From Bacteroidales bacterium (GTDB lineage: Bacteria; Bacteroidota; Bacteroidia; Bacteroidales; P3): a DNA stretch of 41,335 nt. The notes under the pieces were generated by a model that ran no database searches, was not told the DNA's origin, and saw only the letters and a list, made by a program, of their open reading frames with translations. Where the stretch lies: positions 1 through 41,335 of the forward strand of contig JAIKVZ010000023.1 of assembly GCA_024685285.1 (NCBI GenBank). Direction: 5' to 3'. This document shows, in pieces, positions 24,635 through 31,377 of the stretch; within the stretch, counting starts at the first letter, position 1, and each line of letters starts with the position of its first letter. A program made the position numbers and the translations under genes.

Positions 24635-24682
24635 TTGAAAACCAGCCTGTTGTAAAACACCACACAACAGGCTGGTTTTCAA
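24635..24682. terminator. 19-bp hairpin after the type IX secreted-protein gene
   Basis: TTGAAAACCAGCCTGTTGT pairs perfectly with its complement across a 10-base loop, 18 bases after the stop codon. It is the hairpin half of dispersed repeat copy 2. Confidence 0.75.
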
Positions 24683-24736
24683 TAATATAGATAGGTTAGG
24701 TTCGGGTTAAGGTCGGGTTGAGGTCGGGTCAAGATC
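24635..24736 (+). repeat. Dispersed repeat copy 2: hairpin plus 11-nt tandem tract
   Basis: The same unit as at 11743-11840 in opposite orientation: hairpin 24635-24682, spacer TAATATAGAT, then 11-nt units of the AGGTCGGGTTA type to about 24736. It lies in the convergent interval between the type IX secreted-protein gene and era. Only the loop differs from copy 1 (two of 10 bases). Confidence 0.9.
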
Positions 24737-24835
24737 GGAGGGGTCCGCCCTGCGTCCGAACAAAGACCGATGGCAGCACGGTTATTGTGCTGGTTTGCAG
24801 ATTGTTGAATCTGAATTAAAGTCGTTTGCAGGGGT

Positions 24836-25717
24836 TCAATCGTCGGTGGCGTAGCCGAAGCGGCGCATGGCCTGGGCGCTGTTGCGCCAATCTTTGAGCA
24901 CTTTGATGTGCAGACCGAGGTAGCAGCGCTTGCCGGTGAACTCCTCGATGTCCTTGCGGGCCTCGATGCCGAGGCGCTTGAGTGATGAGCCCTGGTGGCC
25001 TATGAGTATGCCCTTCTGGCTCTCGCGCTCGACGTATATGGTTGCCTCTATGCGGTCCATGTCGGGCTGTTCGTGGTAGCTGTCGACGGCCACCTCGCAG
25101 CTGTATGGTATCTCTTTCTGATAGAGCAGCAGTATTTTCTCGCGCACTATCTCGCTCACGAAGAAGCGCATGGAGCGGTCGGTGAGTTCGTCTTTGGGGA
25201 AGTATGGCTCGTGCTCGGGCAGGAGGTCGAGGATGTGGTTGAAGATGTTGCCGACGTTGAAGCCCTCGGTGGCCGAGCACGGCAGCACTATGGCGCGCGG
25301 TATGGCGGCCTGCCAGTGGGCTATGCGCTCGGTTACCACCTCCTGGGTTGAGAGGTCTATCTTGTTGATGACGAGCAGCACGGGCGTGTTGCTGTCAACT
25401 ATGCGCTGCAGCACCTCCTGGTTCTTGAAGGTCTCGCCAACTTCGGTTACGAGCAGGAAGAGGTCGGCATCCTGCAGGGCCGAGTTGACGAAGCCCATCA
25501 TCTGCTCGTGCAGGCGGTAGTGGGGGTTGACTATGCCGGGGGTGTCGGTGTAGACAATCTGGAAGTCGTCGGCGTTGACGATGCCCATAATGCGGTGGCG
25601 GGTGGTCTGGGCCTTGGAGGTGATGATGCTCAGCTTCTCGCCCACCAAGGCGTTCATAAGGGTAGACTTGCCCACGTTGGGGTTGCCTATGATGTTGACG
25701 AAACCCGCTTTGTGCAT
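24836..25717 (-). CDS. era: GTPase Era
   Basis: 293 residues. GTPase motifs: G1 GNPNVGKST (from residue 11), G2 TTRHR, G3 DTPG, G4 NKID and a SATEG G5-type loop. The C-terminal KH domain carries ILIGHQGSSLKRLG with the GxxG RNA-binding loop. Era binds the 3' end of 16S rRNA and is needed for 30S subunit maturation. Length and order are normal. It starts 6 bases after the stop of the upstream 259-residue protein, so they share an operon. Confidence 0.96.
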   Translation of the reverse strand: MHKAGFVNIIGNPNVGKSTLMNALVGEKLSIITSKAQTTRHRIMGIVNADDFQIVYTDTPGIVNPHYRLHEQMMGFVNSALQDADLFLLVTEVGETFKNQEVLQRIVDSNTPVLLVINKIDLSTQEVVTERIAHWQAAIPRAIVLPCSATEGFNVGNIFNHILDLLPEHEPYFPKDELTDRSMRFFVSEIVREKILLLYQKEIPYSCEVAVDSYHEQPDMDRIEATIYVERESQKGILIGHQGSSLKRLGIEARKDIEEFTGKRCYLGLHIKVLKDWRNSAQAMRRFGYATDD

Positions 25718-25723
25718 GGTGGT

Positions 25724-26503
25724 TTAGAAGTATTCTATGGTGCGGCGGGTGGTGTATACGGGCTCTTTGCGGTCGCCGTTGAGGTTGTACTCGGTGCGGG
25801 AGGTCCAGTTGCCGTGGTCGTCGTACTGGTATTCAAAGAGTGTGACAAACACCTCGGGCTCGTCCTCGGTGTAGTCGAAGAGAGTGTAGCTCACGGGCTG
25901 GAGGTTTTGGTCGTACTCGTAGCGTTTTTCCTGTATTTTGGCCTTCGAGCGGTCGTAAACCACGGCGGTGGCAATGAGGCCCTCATCGTTGTAGGTGTAG
26001 ACCTCGCGGTGGTACACATCGTTGAACTGGTCGTTGTAGCTGCGCTGGGTGATGCGGCCTGTGGCGTCGCGTTTGATGAGCAGGCGGTTCTCGATCTGGC
26101 GCTCGACGTCCTCGACATAAATCTCTTTGAGGACGAGGTTGGCATCGTAGATGTAGTATGTGCGGCCGATAACCTTGTCCTGGTTGTCCACCACGTGCTC
26201 GAGGGTGGTGAGGCCGAAACCGTCGTGCTTGTAGCGTGTGCGGAAAATGATATCTTCGGCAACCGACATATAGGTCATGCTGCGGCGCTGCCCGCGGGCG
26301 TTGTACTCGGTGATGAGGTGTTCGAGCTGCTCGCCGTTCACAAGGTTGTCGTGGCGGTCATAGGCGGCGTCGTACATCTTTGAATCGACCTTTTTCACCG
26401 GGCCGAAGAGGCCGTCGTCCTGCACATCGCGCCCATCCTGCGCCGTTGCGGCACCTGCCACAAGCGCAAAAACAAGCATCAGCGTAGTCACTATATTTTT
26501 CAT
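25724..26503 (-). CDS. Exported protein of unknown function with YD-like repeats, upstream of era
   Basis: 259 residues starting at MKNIVTTLMLVFALVAGAATAQDG (26503), a clear signal peptide; an earlier ATG 7 codons upstream adds only polar residues. The mature part has repeated short strands such as YDRHDNLVNGEQ, RTYYIYDANLVLKE, KRYEYDQNLQPVSYTLFDY and FEYQYDDHGNWTSRTEY. These resemble the YD/RHS-like beta-hairpin pattern seen in many small Bacteroidetes secreted proteins. No enzymatic motif is visible. It is translated just ahead of era, but a functional link is not evident. Confidence 0.75.
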   Translation of the reverse strand: MKNIVTTLMLVFALVAGAATAQDGRDVQDDGLFGPVKKVDSKMYDAAYDRHDNLVNGEQLEHLITEYNARGQRRSMTYMSVAEDIIFRTRYKHDGFGLTTLEHVVDNQDKVIGRTYYIYDANLVLKEIYVEDVERQIENRLLIKRDATGRITQRSYNDQFNDVYHREVYTYNDEGLIATAVVYDRSKAKIQEKRYEYDQNLQPVSYTLFDYTEDEPEVFVTLFEYQYDDHGNWTSRTEYNLNGDRKEPVYTTRRTIEYF

Positions 26504-26568
26504 AAAATTCTCTTTTATAATCATTTACAATAATATTACCGTACCATTTGGGGCACAATTCAACGCAC

Positions 26569-26602
26569 CAAAGTTACTAAAAATAACGCAAATATCGTCA
26601 AA
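26569..26602 (-). promoter_or_regulatory. Promoter of the exported protein-era operon
   Basis: Minus-strand TAACTTTG at 26576-26569; a TTTG lies 22 bp upstream (26602-26599), slightly longer than the usual spacer. The leader to the start is about 60 nt. Confidence 0.5.
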
Positions 26603-26618
26603 ATATTGCAAAAAAAAT

Positions 26619-27050
26619 TCACTTTTGCAAATTGTGCAGCAGCCAATCGATGGCCAAGTCGTAGCCTTCGAGGTCCAAGCCGCACACCATGCCACGGCAG
26701 GCGCTGGTGATAAGCGAGTGGTGACGGTATTCTTCGCGGGCAAAGATGTTGCTAATATGCACCTCGACCGCTGGGGCCGGCACACCAAGGAGCGCATCGC
26801 GCAGCGCCACACTGGTGTGGCTGTAGCCGCCGGCGTTAATCACCAAGCCCTGTGCGCTGAACCCGTAACGCTGTATGGCGTCGACAAGTTCGCCCTCGAT
26901 GTTGCTCTGCACGTGCAGCAACTCGACACCGCTATATTTGGCGCGCAAATGGTCAAGGTACTGGTCGAGGGAGCGCGTGCCGTACACCTCGGGTTCTCGT
27001 ACACCGACGAGGTTCAGGTTGGGGCCGTTGATTATGGCTATTGTGTTCAT
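26619..27050 (-). CDS. aroQ: 3-dehydroquinate dehydratase, type II
   Basis: 143 residues starting at MNTIAIINGPNLNLVG (27050); the upstream in-frame ATG lies within the preceding small gene. Motifs: NGPNLNLVGVREPEVYG with catalytic Tyr23 and the lid arginine, the NIEGELVDAI segment, INAGGYSHTSVALRD (catalytic His) and EVHISNIFAREEYRHHS. AroQ dehydrates 3-dehydroquinate to 3-dehydroshikimate in the shikimate pathway. The usual INPGAY reads INAGGY here, a mild variation. It begins 2 bases after the stop of the 63-residue protein gene. Confidence 0.94.
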   Translation of the reverse strand: MNTIAIINGPNLNLVGVREPEVYGTRSLDQYLDHLRAKYSGVELLHVQSNIEGELVDAIQRYGFSAQGLVINAGGYSHTSVALRDALLGVPAPAVEVHISNIFAREEYRHHSLITSACRGMVCGLDLEGYDLAIDWLLHNLQK

Positions 27051-27052
27051 GT

Positions 27053-27244
27053 TCAATCCCAAAAATGGTCGGTACCACTCTTCCAAGCGTTGTGTTCGGT
27101 ATAGGGGTCGGCAGCTTTTGCCGAGGCTGGCAGCTCTTCGTCCATGAAAAACAGCTGCGTCAACCCGCCGCCTGATGATGCATAGCCGCGCTCGGTGGCA
27201 AACGTCACCGCTATGAGTTGTGGTTTGATATACTCTTTCTTCAT
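27053..27244 (-). CDS. Small KKEYIKP-type Bacteroidales protein
   Basis: 63 residues: MKKEYIKPQLIAVTFATERGYASSGGGLTQLFFMDE and an acidic/Ala-rich tail. The opening MKKxYxKPx(I/L) resembles a large group of very small, poorly annotated Bacteroidetes proteins that share this N-terminus and then diverge, sometimes in multi-copy sets. There is no signal peptide, and a Gly-rich stretch (YASSGGG) follows a conserved-looking leader, which is reminiscent of a leader-core precursor layout. Spacing supports translation: 4 bases after the thioesterase stop and 2 bases before aroQ. Function unknown; a peptide precursor is only one possibility. Confidence 0.65.
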   Translation of the reverse strand: MKKEYIKPQLIAVTFATERGYASSGGGLTQLFFMDEELPASAKAADPYTEHNAWKSGTDHFWD

Positions 27245-27248
27245 AATG

Positions 27249-27641
27249 CTAACTCAATAAACTGTCGAGCAGTGGATGTGAAGCCACTAAACGGCCGTTG
27301 ACGGTTGCGGCACAGTCGACCCTGGCACGGACACACAGCGCCCCGTCGGATTTGCGGAAGATGACTTGGTGAAATACATATCGCACTCCCTCTTTTTCGG
27401 GTTTGAGGCGGCAGACATACTCGTCGTCGGGACGCAAGGGCGACTTGTAGGCAATCTCGAAACGGGCCACCACCACGTCGATGCCCTCATTGTGCAGTTG
27501 CACAAAGTTCACACCGCGGCTGCTGATATACAGGTGGCGCGAATGCTCGAGGTAATGCTGGTAGTTGGCGTTGTTCACAATGCCCTGCAGGTCGCACTCA
27601 TAATCGCGCACGCGATCCGTGTTCTCAAAAATGTAATCCAC
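27249..27641 (-). CDS. Acyl-CoA thioesterase, hotdog fold (YbgC/FadM-like)
   Basis: 130 residues, one hotdog domain. The active-site segment ECDLQGIVNNANYQHYLEHSRH matches the 4HBT pattern, with Asp17 in the catalytic position and Asn/His residues in the following helix. VVARFEIAYKSPLRPDDE is the typical central strand. Members cleave acyl-CoA or aryl-CoA thioesters in the cytosol; substrate chain length cannot be told. Its stop is 4 bases before the small KKEYIKP-type gene and aroQ follows, so the three form one transcription unit. Confidence 0.88.
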   Translation of the reverse strand: MDYIFENTDRVRDYECDLQGIVNNANYQHYLEHSRHLYISSRGVNFVQLHNEGIDVVVARFEIAYKSPLRPDDEYVCRLKPEKEGVRYVFHQVIFRKSDGALCVRARVDCAATVNGRLVASHPLLDSLLS

Positions 27642-27661
27642 TGTCGGTTGTACTTAGAGAG

Positions 27662-27697
27662 GAGTGGTGAGCGATGTTTTTCCATCTCTCACCACTC
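27662..27697 (-). terminator. Hairpin between the MFS transporter and thioesterase genes
   Basis: GAGTGGTGAG pairs perfectly with CTCACCACTC across a 16-base loop. It lies 20 bases after the MFS stop and has no T run, so it may attenuate rather than stop transcription into the thioesterase gene. Confidence 0.45.
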
Positions 27698-27716
27698 TCC
27701 ACATAACTATATATTA

Positions 27717-29342
27717 TCAGTCTTTAATGTTGGCTTCCTCAAGGCCGAGGTGTTTCTTCTTGTCCACCACGCGGAGGTAGAGGGCAATGAGACCGGCAGC
27801 CACACCGAGGCAAGCCAGCATGACCAGCGCCCATGTGTAGTCGAGTTCGGTGGCAGCGGTGCCTTCGGGATTGGTGTTGTCGAGCACTTTGCCGATGAGC
27901 AACGGGAAGAGCCAGAGGCCGATGTTCTGAATCCAGAAGATGAGGGCATATGCCGAGCCGATAATCTTCTCGTCGACCAGCTTAGGCACCGAGGGCCATA
28001 ATGCGGCGGGCACTAACGAGAACGAAGCGCCAAGCACAAGGATGGTGAGGTAGGCCACAATGACGCCTCCCACTGCGTTGCCCTTGAAGGCAGGCAGGAC
28101 AAATGCAAAAGTTAGATGGCACACAATGAGCAGAGCCGAGCCAAGCAGCAGCATGGTGGCGGCTTTACCCTTGTGGTCGACATAGTTGCCAAGAATTGGG
28201 GTGATAGCCACAGCCAGCAACGGGAACACGGCGAAGATAGTCTCGGCGGTGCCACGCATATAGCCCATGTAGCAGTATACCACCAAAGCCACCACGGCCA
28301 CGCCCATCAAACCGAACTTCAAGCCTTTATTGGTTTTGATGAAGTTGCTCGAGAACGAAGCGGCGGCAACAACGAGCATAAGGATGTACTGTACCCATGT
28401 CACCGAGTTGCCGGCCCAGAAAGTACCTTCTTCGGCGGGTATGAGAGTCAGGTTGCACTGCAGCATATTGACGGCGTATTTCTGGAACGGGAATATGGCG
28501 CTGTAATAGAGAACACACAGCAAAGCCACAAGCCAGAAGCCAAGGCTTGAGAAGATCTTGCCTAAGTCTTTAATACGGAAGGGATCGTCTTTCTCCTCGG
28601 CCTCGCCAGTCTGACTGTCGAGTTTCTTGTCCATGAAGAAATAGGTGATGAACATGATGAGGGCGATGCAGAGCAGCACCACGCCGAACTTGACGGAGTT
28701 GTCAACGTGCACCTCGCCACCCAGTTTGGCAAAATAGGGCGAGAAAATCATACAGGTTGCCACACCCAGGCGGGCAAGAGCCATCTCGGAGCCCATAGCC
28801 AGAGCCGTCTCGCGACCCTTGAACCATTTGACGATACCGCGGCTCACCGTAATGCCGGCCATCTCGCAGCCGCAGCCGAAGAGCATGAAACCGCAAGCCG
28901 CCAGCTTGGCGCTCGCAGGCATACCACGGTAGAAGGGAGCCACGCCAATCTCGTCGAAGAGGGGTATGTAGTTAAGGTTGTCGGTGAACCAGCGCTCAAG
29001 GCTCGTGCCGATGAAATAGTCGCTGACGGCATAGAACTTAATCAAGCCGCCCACCAACATCACCGAGCCGGAAAGCACCGCCGTGAAGCGCACACCCATC
29101 TTGTCGAGGATGATACCGGCGAAGATGAGGAAGAACACGAACACGTTGAGGAACACCTCCGACCCCTGCATGGTGCCGAAAGCGAGACTGTCCCAGCCAC
29201 GCTCGGTCTGCATAAGGTCTTTGATTGGCGACAGGATGTCCATGAAAACATAGCTGCAGAACATGGCCAATGCCAGTAGCAGCAGCGCAATCCAGCGCAT
29301 TGCGGCACTGTCGCGCAGGGTTTTGGTAGCTGTTTGTGTCAT
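27717..29342 (-). CDS. Major facilitator superfamily transporter
   Basis: 541 residues with about 12 hydrophobic helices, the first at about residues 16-36. An MFS signature-like loop follows helix 2 (FAGIILDKMGVRFTAV, D-x-x-G-x-R/K). A second repeat half starts near residue 265 (DLGKIFSSLGFWLVALLCVLYYSAIFPF) after a polar central loop with KLDSQTGEAEEKDD. The extra length comes mainly from a periplasmic loop after helix 3-4 (YFIGTSLERWFTDNLNYIPLFDEIGV). Substrate cannot be inferred. The organisation resembles Bacteroidetes transporters of unknown ligand. Confidence 0.9.
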   Translation of the reverse strand: MTQTATKTLRDSAAMRWIALLLLALAMFCSYVFMDILSPIKDLMQTERGWDSLAFGTMQGSEVFLNVFVFFLIFAGIILDKMGVRFTAVLSGSVMLVGGLIKFYAVSDYFIGTSLERWFTDNLNYIPLFDEIGVAPFYRGMPASAKLAACGFMLFGCGCEMAGITVSRGIVKWFKGRETALAMGSEMALARLGVATCMIFSPYFAKLGGEVHVDNSVKFGVVLLCIALIMFITYFFMDKKLDSQTGEAEEKDDPFRIKDLGKIFSSLGFWLVALLCVLYYSAIFPFQKYAVNMLQCNLTLIPAEEGTFWAGNSVTWVQYILMLVVAAASFSSNFIKTNKGLKFGLMGVAVVALVVYCYMGYMRGTAETIFAVFPLLAVAITPILGNYVDHKGKAATMLLLGSALLIVCHLTFAFVLPAFKGNAVGGVIVAYLTILVLGASFSLVPAALWPSVPKLVDEKIIGSAYALIFWIQNIGLWLFPLLIGKVLDNTNPEGTAATELDYTWALVMLACLGVAAGLIALYLRVVDKKKHLGLEEANIKD

Positions 29343-29380
29343 ATTGTCTATTTTTAGAATTGGTTCTTAAATTTAACGTG

Positions 29381-29411
29381 CAAAGATACGATTATTTCTC
29401 AAAACGGCAAG
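29381..29411 (-). promoter_or_regulatory. Promoter of the MFS transporter gene
   Basis: Minus-strand TATCTTTG at 29388-29381 followed by CA, with CTTG 19 bp upstream (29411-29408). Confidence 0.65.
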
Positions 29412-29512
29412 CGTTTTGGGGTAATTTATTTGCACATAGGGGCCAAATGGTTGATTAACAGAGCTCACTGGCAGACATTTTTTAGCGACACAATAGGCTT
29501 CATGAAAAGAAT

Positions 29513-29543
29513 AAGCGGCAAAAACCGTTGGTTTTTGCCGCTT
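29513..29543 (-). terminator. Terminator directly after tRNA-Glu
   Basis: AAGCGGCAAAAACC pairs perfectly with GGTTTTTGCCGCTT (14 bp, 3-base loop). It begins at the base after the encoded CCA end and is followed on the minus strand by ATTCTTTTC. Confidence 0.8.
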
Positions 29544-29620
29544 TGGTACCGCATATGAGAGTCGAACTCATGATCTTCTGCGTGAGAGGCAGATGTCCTG
29601 GACCACTAGACGAATGCGGC
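29544..29620 (-). tRNA. tRNA-Glu (anticodon CTC)
   Basis: The minus strand folds into a full cloverleaf. The acceptor stem GCCGCAT/ATGCGGT has a G1-U72 pair. The anticodon arm TCTGC-CTCTCAC-GCAGA puts CTC at positions 34-36. The T arm is ATGAG-TTCGACT-CTCAT. Discriminator A and an encoded CCA follow. Its own promoter and terminator flank it. Confidence 0.93.
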
Positions 29621-29647
29621 GCAGTGTTTCTTTCTCGAAAGCGGGTG

Positions 29648-29678
29648 CAAAAGTACAAACTTTTTTTGAATTGGCAAA
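29648..29678 (-). promoter_or_regulatory. Promoter of tRNA-Glu
   Basis: Minus-strand TTTG at 29678-29675, a 19-bp spacer and TACTTTTG at 29655-29648, about 28 bases before the mature 5' end. Confidence 0.75.
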
Positions 29679-29952
29679 CATTTTTTTCAAAAAAATTGCT
29701 TACAGGCTGATTTACCGAGCATTGCGGAATATGGCGCTGCGGCAAACGCCGTGATTTAAGCCGACAAAAAACGCCGCCGCGGAGGTTTTTGGGCTTTGAT
29801 TGACTTTTTTTGTGTAATTTTGCAACCGCGATTGACTAAACGGGTGGCATTGCCCCCACCCCGCCCCTGTCGGAGGCCAGTTTGAACGCCACACAAACAA
29901 CTGTATTTGTATATTTTAACTATTACAACACACTATTTTTGACACAACGTGA
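29679..29952. other. Interval between tRNA-Glu and purM; no gene, one weak promoter and a GC hairpin
   Basis: No convincing frame. A plus-strand TAATTTTG at 29815-29822 has TTTG only 16 bp upstream (29795-29798), so it is a weak promoter candidate. A GGGTGG/CCACCC hairpin follows at about 29841-29859. If used, it would make either a long purM leader or a short RNA. Confidence 0.35.
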
Positions 29953-29982
29953 CTTGAATGTCGAAAAAAATGTGTAACTTTG
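29953..29982 (+). promoter_or_regulatory. Promoter of purM
   Basis: CTTG at 29953-29956, an 18-bp spacer and TAACTTTG at 29975-29982, 30 bases before the purM start. No obvious purine riboswitch fits in the short leader. Confidence 0.7.
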
Positions 29983-30011
29983 CAGACTGAATTGTTATAC
30001 TCACCGCCAAG

Positions 30012-31178
30012 ATGGACAAATACAATATGCGCGGCGTTTCGGCCACCAAAGAGGATGTGCACAACGCCATCAAGAACATAGACAAGGGTCTCTACCCCAA
30101 GGCCTTCTGCAAAATCATACCCGACATTCTGGGCAACGACCCCGACTACTGCAACATCATGCACGCCGACGGTGCCGGCACCAAATCAAGTCTGGCCTAC
30201 CTCTACTGGAAGGAGACCGGCGACCTCAGCGTTTGGAAAGGCATTGCCATCGACGCCGTGGTTATGAACCTCGACGACCTGCTGTGCGTGGGAGCCGTCG
30301 ACAACATACTGCTCTCTTCGACCATCGGGCGCAACAAGCAGTTGGTCCCCGGCGAGGTCATCAGTGCCGTCATCGGAGGCACCGAGGAGTTCTTGCAGCA
30401 GATGCGCGACCTCGGCATCGGCATACACCTCACCGGCGGCGAAACCGCCGACGTGGGCGACTTGGTGCGCACCATCATCGTAGACTCCACCGTAACAGCC
30501 CGTATGCGTCGCGCCGATGTGGTCGACAACGCCCACATCCATGCCGGCAACGTGGTGGTTGGTTTGGCCTCGTATGGCCAGGCCACCTACGAACAGGCCT
30601 ACAACGGCGGCATGGGCAGCAACGGCCTCACCTCGGCACGCCATGACGTGTTCAGCCACATCTACGCCGACAACTACCCAATGAGCTACGACAACACGCT
30701 GCCCCGCGAGGTGGTCTATTGCGGTTCGCGCCGCCTCACCGACCCCACCGAGGTGCCCGGGGTCGACGCAGGCCACATGGTCCTCTCGCCCACCCGCACC
30801 TACGCACCGGTGATACGCCGCGTACTTGACGCCCACCGTCCTCGCATCAGCGGCATGGTGCACTGCTCTGGCGGAGCACAGACCAAGGTACTGCACTTCA
30901 TCGACAACCTGCACGTGGTCAAAGACAACCTCTTCCCCACCCCGCCGCTCTTCAGCATGATTCACCGCGAGAGCAACACCGACTGGCAGGAGATGTACAA
31001 AGTGTTCAATATGGGCCACCGCATGGAGATATACACCGACGAGCGCACCGCAGCCGACATCATCGCCACGGCACAGGAATTCAACATCGATGCCCGGGTG
31101 ATAGGTCATGTAGAAGAATCCGACCGCGCCCAGGTCACCGTCAAGTCCGAACACGGCACCTTCGTTTACAACAACTGA
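30012..31178 (+). CDS. purM: Phosphoribosylformylglycinamidine cyclo-ligase (AIR synthetase)
   Basis: 388 residues, the longer PurM form of Bacteroidetes. It begins MDKYNMRGVSATKEDVHNAIKNIDKG. The PurM ATP-binding N-terminal domain has HADGAGTKSSLAYLYWKETGD, NLDDLLCVGA and TGGETADVGD. The C-terminal AIRS domain has GGMGSNGLTSARHDV and MVHCSGGAQTKVLHF. The enzyme closes the imidazole ring to give 5-aminoimidazole ribonucleotide, the step after the FGAM synthetase reaction in purine synthesis. It is a single gene with its own promoter, in the same window as prs and the PurF-like gene but not in an operon with them. Confidence 0.94.
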   Translation: MDKYNMRGVSATKEDVHNAIKNIDKGLYPKAFCKIIPDILGNDPDYCNIMHADGAGTKSSLAYLYWKETGDLSVWKGIAIDAVVMNLDDLLCVGAVDNILLSSTIGRNKQLVPGEVISAVIGGTEEFLQQMRDLGIGIHLTGGETADVGDLVRTIIVDSTVTARMRRADVVDNAHIHAGNVVVGLASYGQATYEQAYNGGMGSNGLTSARHDVFSHIYADNYPMSYDNTLPREVVYCGSRRLTDPTEVPGVDAGHMVLSPTRTYAPVIRRVLDAHRPRISGMVHCSGGAQTKVLHFIDNLHVVKDNLFPTPPLFSMIHRESNTDWQEMYKVFNMGHRMEIYTDERTAADIIATAQEFNIDARVIGHVEESDRAQVTVKSEHGTFVYNN

Positions 31179-31251
31179 AAAAACGCAAAGCCCTAAAAAC
31201 CAACACTTTGCAATTTTACACATAACCGCCTGACAGACAGCTTGTTGTAGG

Positions 31252-31287
31252 GGTTAGGTTCGGGTTAAGGTCGGGTTAGGTTCGGGT
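31252..31287 (+). repeat. Dispersed repeat copy 3: tandem tract only
   Basis: The tract shares its first 26 bases with copy 2 (24694 onward), then continues with a further AGGTTCGGGT unit. The 19-bp hairpin of copies 1 and 2 is missing; a vestige CTTGTTGTAGG precedes it. It sits between the convergent purM and helicase genes. Confidence 0.8.
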
Positions 31288-31377
31288 ATTCCTCGGAGCA
31301 ACCCCGGCAACGACCGTTTGGGCTCCGAACAATTACCGTACCAAGCCCCTGTATACACACTGTAACAGTACTAAGAA

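Noticed and set aside
24152-24682. 176-codon minus-strand frame opening in the repeat hairpin, similar at its start to a frame at 11793
   Set aside because: The shared opening MKTSLLC is only the translated 19-bp hairpin of the dispersed repeat; the rest is antisense to the type IX gene.
25508-26383. 291-codon frame antisense to era and the exported protein
   Set aside because: Crosses the boundary of two real genes on the other strand and has a Val/Gly-rich composition typical of an antisense shadow.
30186-31223. 345-codon frame antisense to purM
   Set aside because: It is a mirror of a well-conserved gene with high-GC third positions; its protein is Val/His/Gly/Ala-rich with no domain pattern.
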